In this document: in pieces, positions 6,043-12,364 of the stretch
Layout: the number at the start of each line of letters is the position of its first letter
Numbering within the stretch: the stretch's first letter is position 1
Source of the DNA: a virus
Reading direction: 5' to 3' (one strand)
Virus record (IMG/VR): IMGVR_UViG_3300037961_000476
Coordinates: 1 to 28,667 of that record
Length of the DNA: 28,667 nt
The notes under the pieces: model-generated
Seen by the model: the letters and a program-made list of their open reading frames with translations, nothing else
Database searches by the model: none
What the model was told of the DNA's origin: nothing
Made by a program: the position numbers and the translations under genes

Positions 6043-6283
6043 ATATATAATTCATGGCAAGGGTTATTGGAATGTGCAACTCAATGATCCATTTATATCA
6101 GGCGTTGAAACAACTGATATTGAATCTAGCTATAATCATATTAGCTTTAAAGGCACAGAAAAACAATTAGACAGCTTTCTTGAACAATTAAGAAAACAAG
6201 GCGAAGCTCAATTTAAAGTAATAGGAGTCATTGAAGATGATCCTGTACAAGAAGAATATTTTAAAAATCTATTAACTACTTAA
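6035..6283 (+). CDS. Hypothetical protein (early plus-strand operon, gene 3)
   Basis: 82 aa from ATG at 6035, starting MNKYIIHGKGYWNVQLNDPF. An upstream TTG at 6017 would extend it by six residues but is unlikely beside a good ATG. Beta strands are followed by a helix (KQLDSFLEQLRKQGEAQFKV) and an acidic C-terminus. I recognise no family. It is tightly packed with genes 2 and 4. Confidence 0.6.
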   Translation: MNKYIIHGKGYWNVQLNDPFISGVETTDIESSYNHISFKGTEKQLDSFLEQLRKQGEAQFKVIGVIEDDPVQEEYFKNLLTT

Positions 6284-6285
6284 TT

Positions 6286-6501
6286 ATGAAAAAAGGAACA
6301 CAAAAACACACATTATATAACTACCTAAAAGAAGGTAAAACAATATCAACTTTTAATGCTATGTACGATCTTGGAATTGCAGATTTACAAGGAGTCATTA
6401 GGCAACTAAAGGACACAGGAATTAATGTCCAATCTAAATACATTACTGTAAACACTAGGTATGGCAATACAGCAACTGTAAAGTCATATTGGATAGAATA
6501 G
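6286..6501 (+). CDS. Winged-helix DNA-binding protein (early plus-strand operon, gene 4)
   Basis: 71 aa. KHTLYNYLKEGKTISTFNAM then LGIADLQGVIRQLKDTGINV and a beta hairpin ending VKSYWIE form a compact winged helix, like the small phage HTH proteins that begin with a helix ending in GKTIS and carry a RQLK/RELR recognition helix. As the only apparent DNA-binder in the plus-strand operon it may be the Cro-like counterpart of the repressor at 5365-5580 (inference). It is followed by a hairpin. Confidence 0.65.
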   Translation: MKKGTQKHTLYNYLKEGKTISTFNAMYDLGIADLQGVIRQLKDTGINVQSKYITVNTRYGNTATVKSYWIE

Positions 6502-6504
6502 AAA

Positions 6505-6565
6505 AGCACCTGCATAGAACACATTTTACAAGGCAACTGGAGATTAAACCCTGTGTACAGGTGCT
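6505..6565. terminator. Hairpin between convergent genes, probable bidirectional terminator or structured RNA
   Basis: 8-bp inverted repeat AGCACCTG (6505-6512) / CAGGTGCT (6558-6565) with an inner ACACA/TGTGT pairing inside a 45-nt loop. It separates the plus-strand operon (ends 6501) from the minus-strand gene ending at 6569. The T tracts beside it are short, so termination is likely but not certain; a small structured RNA is possible. Confidence 0.5.
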
Positions 6566-6568
6566 ATC

Positions 6569-6706
6569 CTATTTTAAGTTCTTTAGTATAAGATTAAAAT
6601 GTCTGCGTAGTTTTTTAGTGTTATACACTTTGTTACGATTTTTGTCGTAGCTATACTCAGCATCTAATTTTATATCTTTTACGTATATGTGACTATTTTC
6701 ACTCAT
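6569..6706 (-). CDS. Small basic hypothetical protein
   Basis: 45 aa, starting MSENSHIYVKDIKLDAEY and ending in FNLILKNLK. It begins 15 nt after the metallophosphoesterase stop and is the last gene of the minus-strand late transcript before the convergent hairpin. It is Lys/Arg-rich in the C-terminal half (NTKKLRRHFN), compatible with nucleic-acid binding. No family recognised. Coding status rests on intact frame and position. Confidence 0.45.
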   Translation of the reverse strand: MSENSHIYVKDIKLDAEYSYDKNRNKVYNTKKLRRHFNLILKNLK

Positions 6707-6721
6707 ATTATGTAAATATAA

Positions 6722-7408
6722 TTAATTAATTCGACCATTCCAACGACCACCACGTTCTAAGACCATAGGCAAAAGTTTTGGTTGTCCATTGATTATAATT
6801 CCACAACCTAAAATTACTCTTGCACTATTGACTTTATTGTAAGCATAAGCTCTTGAATTGTCATCTATTAAGCAACCTACCATCATTGACCAATTTAAAT
6901 TCATTGGATTACTTGTGTAACCTATTTCAAAGCACGTATGATAGTGTCCCTGTATTACACACATTCCCATCTCTTTAGCTAAGGCTAAGCCGTTTTTTTT
7001 CATTCCGTGCGTCATAAAAACTGTTTGCCCATTGTTCATAGTGTGCTTATAGTCTGCGTACCATTTCCACCCTTTTCCGACACCAATAACTTCGTTATAA
7101 TCTTTTAACATATAATTAGGTATTCCATGCGTTTTAGAACGTCTGTAAAGCATAGAGCCATGATTTGAATGAACTAATGTCATTTTTGGAAATAATTCTT
7201 CTAGCTCTTTAAAAACCTTACGAGCCTTAAGTGTTTCTTGATGCTGTGTGTCAAGAGTTTGCTCCTTTTCATGGTATGACAATCCGTGAAAATCAGCCTC
7301 ATCACCAGAATTAAAAATAAGTGTAGGATTGTAGTATTCTTTTATAGCTTTTAAAAAGCGAATTGAGTCAGGGTGATGGTAAGGAATATGAAGGTCAGAT
7401 ATAACCAA
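6722..7408 (-). CDS. Calcineurin-like metallophosphoesterase
   Basis: 228 aa from the TTG at 7408. The metal-binding motifs of the family are present in order: SDLH (4-7), SGDEAD (34-39), HSNHG replacing the usual GNHE, THG and QGHYH. The likely substrate is a phosphodiester or nucleotide, but the sequence does not say which. The upstream in-frame sequence stays open for about 30 codons (KQLKEYRLRLTRSEHDKVKE) and looks coding, so the true start may be a non-ATG codon such as the ATA at 7496-7498, which overlaps the holin stop. It sits at the end of the lysis block, as in many Bacteroidota phages, with no proven role in lysis. Confidence 0.85.
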   Translation of the reverse strand: MVISDLHIPYHHPDSIRFLKAIKEYYNPTLIFNSGDEADFHGLSYHEKEQTLDTQHQETLKARKVFKELEELFPKMTLVHSNHGSMLYRRSKTHGIPNYMLKDYNEVIGVGKGWKWYADYKHTMNNGQTVFMTHGMKKNGLALAKEMGMCVIQGHYHTCFEIGYTSNPMNLNWSMMVGCLIDDNSRAYAYNKVNSARVILGCGIIINGQPKLLPMVLERGGRWNGRIN

Positions 7409-7494
7409 GATAATCTCATTGTCTTTGTTTCTTGATTCTTTAACCTTGTCGTGTTCCGACCTTGTTAAGCGTAACCGATATTCTTTAAGTTGTT

Positions 7495-7878
7495 TTATAT
7501 TTTTTTTATTTTTTCAATCGTTCTTCCCGCAAAATAAGATCCATAAATTACCATTAAAAGGTTAGTATAAATAGGAGCATATATTGGGTTCATAGTGAAT
7601 CCACCTACGTTACCATCAAAAAAAGATATTATTACAAATATCATAGTTAAAAAAGCTAGAGTTAATGGTCTGATATTGGCAGGTAACCACCCCGCCTTAC
7701 TATCAGCTTCCCACCTTCTCGTTACTTGTTCTTGTGCTTTACTTTCAGCATCAGCTAAAAGTTGTTTAAATTTAAGTTTTATTTCCTTCTTTTCTACAGG
7801 GCTTGTGTGTAACGTATCAACAATGTTATTAACATCTTTTAATACATTACCGCTTAGTATTTTTCCTATTATACTCAT
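7495..7878 (-). CDS. Holin-like membrane protein (3TM type)
   Basis: 127 aa. The soluble N-terminal half (SPVEKKEIKLKFKQLLADAE) precedes RRWEADSKAGWLPANIRPLT, the signature of the 3TM holin superfamily used for phage or gene-transfer-agent release. Hydrophobic spans lie at about 73-88 and 104-118. It overlaps the endolysin gene stop by 4 nt. Holin function is inferred from this family likeness and from direct adjacency to the M15 peptidase. Confidence 0.75.
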   Translation of the reverse strand: MSIIGKILSGNVLKDVNNIVDTLHTSPVEKKEIKLKFKQLLADAESKAQEQVTRRWEADSKAGWLPANIRPLTLAFLTMIFVIISFFDGNVGGFTMNPIYAPIYTNLLMVIYGSYFAGRTIEKIKKI

Positions 7879-8375
7879 ATTGCGTAATAGTTCTTTTTAG
7901 GTCTATATTTAGTCCTATTGTTTTCGTCTTTATAAGCAACCAGAATTTGCCTTCTGTTTCCTGTTATCTTCCAACTTATATGAATCCAATCAGGATTGTC
8001 ACTATCCTTGTCTGCTGTTGCACCACCAAACTCTAATATAAGCTGATCAAAATCCAAACCCATTGTTACAATAGCATTAAAGATTCGCATATTGTCCATA
8101 CGTCCACGCTTAACAAACTGCAAGTCCACAGCTTCGCATTTAGTATGTTGTGACTTATTAGAACCCCCTATTGCTGCGTTAAGGCTTTCAGACCTATAGC
8201 CACTCGATATTCTTAATGGAGCTGATAAACAGTCACGTATCGGCTGCAAAAGTTCGGTGGCTAAAAGTCTGAGTTTGTGTATTCCTTCCTTGTCGGGCAT
8301 ATTAGAAATACCAAGTCTTTTGCTAGTATTACTTGCGGTTAATTCAGCGAGTGTGAAATTTTTACTTATTCTCAT
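7875..8375 (-). CDS. Peptidase M15 endolysin (D-Ala-D-Ala carboxypeptidase type)
   Basis: 166 aa. It has the N-terminal SKNFTLAELTAS segment typical of M15_3 phage enzymes, SSGYRSESLNAAIGG with the conserved Arg, the zinc motif SQHTKCEAVD (H77, D84) and the third ligand in DWIHISW (H132). It should cut peptide crosslinks of peptidoglycan at lysis. No signal peptide is seen, so access to the wall would depend on the holin downstream. It overlaps the neighbouring thioredoxin-fold gene by one base. Confidence 0.9.
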   Translation of the reverse strand: MRISKNFTLAELTASNTSKRLGISNMPDKEGIHKLRLLATELLQPIRDCLSAPLRISSGYRSESLNAAIGGSNKSQHTKCEAVDLQFVKRGRMDNMRIFNAIVTMGLDFDQLILEFGGATADKDSDNPDWIHISWKITGNRRQILVAYKDENNRTKYRPKKNYYAI

Positions 8376-8764
8376 TATTCAAATTTTGCTAACATCAAAT
8401 TGTCTATGCTTTTTTGCACGTCCTTTTTTGTTGCATCTAATTGAAACATAATGTTTGCCTTAAACCTGTCTTTTTCTTCTCCGCTTTCAAATATAATAAC
8501 TGTAGGTATACAGGTTACATTATACTTCTTTTGTATGCTTGGAAAACGTCCTATATCAACTCTGTATGTTTCACAGTCATTTAATTTAGAAAATTCTGCA
8601 AACTCATTAGACTTATTCCATTCAACCCAAAACTCTACTGCAACAATATCTTTTGCAATCTTATCTTGAAAGTTAGACTCAGTAATAAATTCTTGACCAC
8701 TGGCTATACCTATCATAAAAAATAAGATAGTAATTAAAATATATAGTAAGTCTGTAAATGTCAT
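8375..8764 (-). CDS. Exported thioredoxin-fold protein lacking the CxxC active site
   Basis: 129 aa. A hydrophobic N-terminus (about 6-22, ending ASGQ) acts as a signal peptide or anchor. The rest aligns well with thioredoxin: VEFWVEWN in place of the FWAEWC strand, the VDI segment, KYNVTCIPTVIIFESGEE with the conserved cis-Pro. Where thioredoxins have WCGPC this has WNKSNE, so disulfide chemistry by the usual mechanism is excluded. Cys64 and Cys85 remain. Lying in the lysis block with periplasmic targeting, it may be a chaperone or lysis regulator (inference). Confidence 0.7.
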   Translation of the reverse strand: MTFTDLLYILITILFFMIGIASGQEFITESNFQDKIAKDIVAVEFWVEWNKSNEFAEFSKLNDCETYRVDIGRFPSIQKKYNVTCIPTVIIFESGEEKDRFKANIMFQLDATKKDVQKSIDNLMLAKFE

Positions 8765-9042
8765 TGCATTTTGTCTATTTTGTCTCTAAGATATTTGATG
8801 TCCTCTTTTATTTCTGTAACGTCCTCTTGTGTTGTCATAATAGTTTGGCGTATCATTCGGTCTTTCATATCAAACTCCAACTTAGTTACTTCAGGTTCGG
8901 GAGGCAATGGCAATAGCTTTGCTTCATCTATAGAAGCATTAAGGCTAAACCACATCCCTACAAGCGTAGCAATTAAAACACCTATTCCACCTAAGGTTTT
9001 TAAACTTATTTCAAACTTAGAATCTTCTGAAAGCTCTTTCAT
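8761..9042 (-). CDS. Single-span membrane protein with coiled coil (possible lysis accessory)
   Basis: 93 aa. A membrane segment at about 15-35 (LGGIGVLIATLVGMWFSL) is followed by a Pro-rich patch (LLPLPPEPE) and a charged helical tail from 57 to the end (EDVTEIKEDIKYLRDKIDKM) that reads as a coiled coil. The topology recalls spanin- or holin-associated proteins, but no family is certain. It overlaps the thioredoxin-fold gene by 4 nt and the next membrane gene by one base, placing it within the lysis block. Confidence 0.55.
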   Translation of the reverse strand: MKELSEDSKFEISLKTLGGIGVLIATLVGMWFSLNASIDEAKLLPLPPEPEVTKLEFDMKDRMIRQTIMTTQEDVTEIKEDIKYLRDKIDKMQ

Positions 9043-9275
9043 TATTTACAAGATTTATCACATTTTTTACCTGAAAACTTTTCAATACCACTGATTCCAA
9101 AACACCCCAACACTAGCCATGTGAAGCTGTCATAAACGAATTCATTTATGATTAAATCTTTTCCAAACCAACCTGTAAGCAAATCAGCTATCATTATTAT
9201 ACACATTATTATAAAAGCAACAAAACCGATTATTGCCTTTTCATTCCAATTATTATCGTCTTTAAATATATTCAT
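9042..9275 (-). CDS. Small two-span membrane protein, holin-like
   Basis: 77 aa. Two hydrophobic spans (about 15-35, IIGFVAFIIMCIIMIADLLT, and 48-62, SFTWLVLGCFGISGI) with a Lys/Cys-rich C-terminus (KKCDKSCK). Size and topology fit a class II holin, but the gene at 7495-7878 is the better holin candidate, so this could be a second holin, an antiholin or an unrelated membrane protein. Joined end to end with its neighbours by one-base overlaps. Confidence 0.5.
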   Translation of the reverse strand: MNIFKDDNNWNEKAIIGFVAFIIMCIIMIADLLTGWFGKDLIINEFVYDSFTWLVLGCFGISGIEKFSGKKCDKSCK

Positions 9276-9823
9276 TATAATACTTTTTTAATTTGACCAT
9301 TTTCTATATATATACTTTCAGGCTTTCTAATGTGCTGACCATTAAGGTTGTACATTAAGCCTGTGTTTTTTGATTTGTCTAACACTTCATCAATACCTGT
9401 ATTACATGGCAATCCTGTTTCACAATCAATATACTCTTGTGTAAATATTTCAATGTATTCTGTTTCTATTATAGTGTCATAGATAATTACATCAACATAT
9501 TCAATAACTGTTTCGTAGATGTATTCTATTTCATATATAGTATCACATTCTTGAGGCGGAGGACCACAATCTTCAGGTGATGTAGGAACAGCACCATTTT
9601 CATCTGAGCCATCAGCACAGTCATCCCACCCATCATTTAAATACTCTAATCCGCCCTCACCATTAGGCACACAACCATTAGGAGCATACTGAGTCCAGTT
9701 AGCAGGATCATCACCACAGAAAAAACCATTTTGTTCAGCGCAATCTAAACATAGTTGTTGAAAGTCATAACCTTGTCCAAAAGAAAATGATGTTATAAAT
9801 AATAATGTAATTAGTCTGTTCAT
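9275..9823 (-). CDS. Secreted acidic protein with LDL-receptor-A-like repeat and T9SS-like C-terminal sorting tail
   Basis: 182 aa. A signal peptide (1-16, ending SFGQ) leads a Cys-rich region containing GWDDCADGSDENG, the calcium-binding core of LDL-receptor class A repeats. An acidic beta-rich stalk follows with repeated DTI/EYI units (about 93-130), bounded by cysteines. The C-terminus (LMYNLNGQHIRKPESIYIEN then GQIKKVL) resembles the T9SS sorting tails of Flavobacteriia, which carry a protein across the outer membrane and attach it to the surface. The tail is short relative to the usual ~70-80 residues, so T9SS use is a strong suggestion rather than certain. It starts 3 nt after the beta-barrel gene and looks host-derived. 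A virion adhesin is the main alternative. Confidence 0.6.
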   Translation of the reverse strand: MNRLITLLFITSFSFGQGYDFQQLCLDCAEQNGFFCGDDPANWTQYAPNGCVPNGEGGLEYLNDGWDDCADGSDENGAVPTSPEDCGPPPQECDTIYEIEYIYETVIEYVDVIIYDTIIETEYIEIFTQEYIDCETGLPCNTGIDEVLDKSKNTGLMYNLNGQHIRKPESIYIENGQIKKVL

Positions 9824-9825
9824 TG

Positions 9826-10836
9826 TTAAAATATTAAATAGTTAAATCCAAACTTGCACTCATATATTGGCTTTTCCCAGTAGTTTAAATATGTGCCTTC
9901 TACAAACAATCCTAAATGCTTAGTAACTCTAAGACCTGCTACAATACCTGCATCTAGGTCTAATCCTGCCCCTTCATACTCAAAACTATACTCACTTAAA
10001 CCATAGTGTAAAGGCATTAAATTTAGCCATGTATGTAGCCATGCGTTATTATGGTATTTGTAATATGCTATTCCTATAGCCATAGAAAGCTCATAGACGT
10101 TTCCTAAGGCGTTTAATTGCTCATTGTTATAGTTTGCTATAGCTTGACCAAAATAATGCTTGTAAAACTCATCATTTGACGTTGCTATTAGTTCACCATT
10201 ATTAAACCAATGCCAATCACCCTGAACGTATTGCGTAGAATATCCAAAATCTTCTGCTAAATCATTAAATGTGCTTTCTCCACTTACCCAAAAATCCTGA
10301 ATAGGAAGGATATGATAAACAGGATGCTGACGCCCCAAAACGCCCATTGTAAAATCAAAGTTGCCCTTTTGTAGTCTATACCTTGTATCAAACGATATAA
10401 ACTCCATATTACGTCTTTCATCATTTTTAAGTTGTATTTTAGTTACACATTTGTTTCCAAGGTATCTAAGCCAAAAATCCTGGTTAGTAAACTTGTCACC
10501 ACGATTACGTATAAATGAATAATTAAATAAATACTCCCAACCAATGCTATTACCAATAGTAACATTGTCACTAACAGCTTTCTCAGTACCATAGTACCAT
10601 GTTTTAACTTTATATTCATAATCAAATCTTGCTATTTTTCTTAAACCTATTGTAAGGTTATAATCATATGGATTAACTTGTGTAACATCTTCATAGCCTT
10701 TAGATACAGCTATATAATTTTGATCCTCAACCATGCTTGTATTCATACTCATAGAAGTATAGAATGTAGCATACTTAAAAAAGTTACCTTGACTAAATCC
10801 CAAAAAGGGTAATAATAATAATATATATTTTATCAT
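9826..10836 (-). CDS. Putative outer-membrane beta-barrel protein
   Basis: 336 aa. A clear signal peptide (MIKYILLLLPFLGFSQ) is followed by alternating amphipathic strands rich in Tyr, Trp and Phe, and turns rich in Asn/Gly/Asp. The last strands (LDAGIVAGLRVTKHLGLFVE, then CKFGFNYLIF) end in a terminal Phe, the usual signal for outer-membrane insertion by BAM. I recognise no specific family. It overlaps the preceding structural gene by 4 nt and is followed within 3 nt by the T9SS-like protein. It may change host surface or receptor access during infection (inference). Phage virion proteins do not usually carry signal peptides. Confidence 0.65.
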   Translation of the reverse strand: MIKYILLLLPFLGFSQGNFFKYATFYTSMSMNTSMVEDQNYIAVSKGYEDVTQVNPYDYNLTIGLRKIARFDYEYKVKTWYYGTEKAVSDNVTIGNSIGWEYLFNYSFIRNRGDKFTNQDFWLRYLGNKCVTKIQLKNDERRNMEFISFDTRYRLQKGNFDFTMGVLGRQHPVYHILPIQDFWVSGESTFNDLAEDFGYSTQYVQGDWHWFNNGELIATSNDEFYKHYFGQAIANYNNEQLNALGNVYELSMAIGIAYYKYHNNAWLHTWLNLMPLHYGLSEYSFEYEGAGLDLDAGIVAGLRVTKHLGLFVEGTYLNYWEKPIYECKFGFNYLIF

Positions 10837-11363
10837 AATACTTTAGTGTAAGCGTAAGTAACATAAACATCAGCAGACCATCCACCATTAAATGCTCCAT
10901 TTGACCATATTTCTAAAGGTGAATTTATAATAGAAGTGTCTTTTGTTCCTGCTCCCCCCGAACGTCCTCCAAAAACAAAACTAGCATCAGTTGTAACATT
11001 GCCCATAAATCTAGAGCTAGTGTCCCAATATTCAGTATCAGAAGAATGATTATAACCTATGTATAGATTTTTATTAGAGGTTTCAGTAGATGCAGCGTAT
11101 GTACATAAAAAAGTAACACTTATGGGGGTAATCATATAACCACTTAATGCACCAACTAAAGTTTTTGCGTTATTATGCAAATCCTGCACTTCCGCATTAG
11201 ACACGCTTATTTTATCAGTTTGCATAAGGTATTTGAAATCCATTTTTTTGGACGTACCCTCAGGGCTACCTGTAGTATCATTTACGTCCACTACCATGAG
11301 TAGATCACCACTACCTACTTGTTGTTCTAGTGCTGTCTTGTCTGTTAGTCTTTGTCCTGCCAT
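10833..11363 (-). CDS. Putative virion/tail-appendage protein
   Basis: 176 aa. The N-terminus (RLTDKTALEQQVGSGDLLMV then VDVNDTTGS) matches a short module common in tail-fibre or appendage proteins of marine phages, in which a GDLL-VDV strand begins a baseplate-attachment region. The rest is Gly/Ser/Thr-rich and beta-like, ending in WSADVYVTYAYTKVL. No enzymatic motif. It lies after the connector genes with a 68-nt gap upstream holding no gene. Role inferred from composition and position. Confidence 0.5.
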   Translation of the reverse strand: MAGQRLTDKTALEQQVGSGDLLMVVDVNDTTGSPEGTSKKMDFKYLMQTDKISVSNAEVQDLHNNAKTLVGALSGYMITPISVTFLCTYAASTETSNKNLYIGYNHSSDTEYWDTSSRFMGNVTTDASFVFGGRSGGAGTKDTSIINSPLEIWSNGAFNGGWSADVYVTYAYTKVL

Positions 11364-11431
11364 TGTTTAATTTTTTAATATAATTTTTTAGCTTTTTAAA
11401 GTTTTCTAAGCTACTAGGATATGTCCGTCTT

Positions 11432-12016
11432 TTAACAGTCATAAGTAGTAATATTTGCGCCTTGTAAAAAACTTTTCATTCTATTGCTTAATGGTGCTAC
11501 ATCTAAATTCAATCCTGCATAGTAGTTACGTACCGTCGGACTCATTTCACCTGCATCATTATTACTCGCATATTCAGGGAATGTTGCACTTCCTTTGTCA
11601 GTTAAGTAATCAATTAATCTTTGTCTGTAAAATTGTGCTGCATCTGTAGCTGTGTCCATTAAAGGCTTTATGTCATCATACGTTGCACTAGAAGATTGCT
11701 CTGTTGCCCCCATAACTACAACTGCATTATTTACGAATCTTAGCCTTAAATACGGTGCTAATTGTGCAAACGCAAATTGTACCAATGCAGGTTGAATATA
11801 AGTTTCCATTAAAGTCTTGTAATCACCTGTAAGTGAATCACCTTGTATTTTAGTTTTTAGTGCTTCATATAAATCAGTCCCAAGTACAGGTAGTATATTC
11901 ATATCCTGTGCCAATAGTATATATGGCATTATAAGGTTGTCATCTACTGAACCGCCTAATGCTGTGTCTTTTTTTAATCTTGTTGCTGATATAAATAATG
12001 TGTGTTGTATAGCCAT
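11432..12016 (-). CDS. Head-tail connector / head completion protein (gp6-like, DUF6712 type)
   Basis: 194 aa. The pattern MPYILLAQDMNILPVLGTDL then YEALKTKIQG and LMETYIQPALVQFAFAQLAP is that of the helical connector proteins of Bacteroidota phages, which fill the gap between portal and neck. FVNNAVVVMGATEQSSSATY is the conserved mid-region. It lies two genes after the portal, 11 nt downstream of its neighbour, as expected for a connector. Confidence 0.6.
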   Translation of the reverse strand: MAIQHTLFISATRLKKDTALGGSVDDNLIMPYILLAQDMNILPVLGTDLYEALKTKIQGDSLTGDYKTLMETYIQPALVQFAFAQLAPYLRLRFVNNAVVVMGATEQSSSATYDDIKPLMDTATDAAQFYRQRLIDYLTDKGSATFPEYASNNDAGEMSPTVRNYYAGLNLDVAPLSNRMKSFLQGANITTYDC

Positions 12017-12027
12017 ATTTTAATTAT

Positions 12028-12351
12028 TTAAACATCTCGCACGTCTCTGTGCGTGTAATCTAATGATATTTCCTTACCTCTACTATCTTTAACTTTAGTT
12101 TTCGTTTTCATTGCAACATATGCTTGTTTTACTAAGTTTTTATCAGTGTCACCTATTGACATAGCAAAATTAAATTCTACAACATCTATCGGCACCTTAT
12201 TTGAATTTCTAGCTGCTGCGTCGTGAAAAACTTCTGCATAAACTTTTGCGGTATTTGATTGTTTTGCATTATAAATAATTTTATATATTTTATGGTAAGC
12301 ACTACTAGAAGTGATACCTGTTGAGCTTGTAAATGTGTATTGTATTGCCAT
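12028..12351 (-). CDS. Conserved phage structural hypothetical protein
   Basis: 107 aa, starting MAIQYTFTSSTGITSSSAYH, beta-rich with a basic C-terminus (TKVKDSRGKEISLDYTHRD). The start MAIQ(Y/H)T is shared with the next gene downstream. It sits 13 nt after the portal and 11 nt before the connector, so a minor head or neck role is likely. No activity recognised. Confidence 0.5.
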   Translation of the reverse strand: MAIQYTFTSSTGITSSSAYHKIYKIIYNAKQSNTAKVYAEVFHDAAARNSNKVPIDVVEFNFAMSIGDTDKNLVKQAYVAMKTKTKVKDSRGKEISLDYTHRDVRDV

Positions 12352-12364
12352 ATTTTAATTTATT

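Noticed and set aside
6505-6565. tRNA gene
   Set aside because: The element is about 61 nt, has no cloverleaf arms of the right size and no T-loop sequence.
8761-9042. Definite spanin
   Set aside because: Topology fits loosely, but no outer-membrane partner with a lipobox was found nearby.
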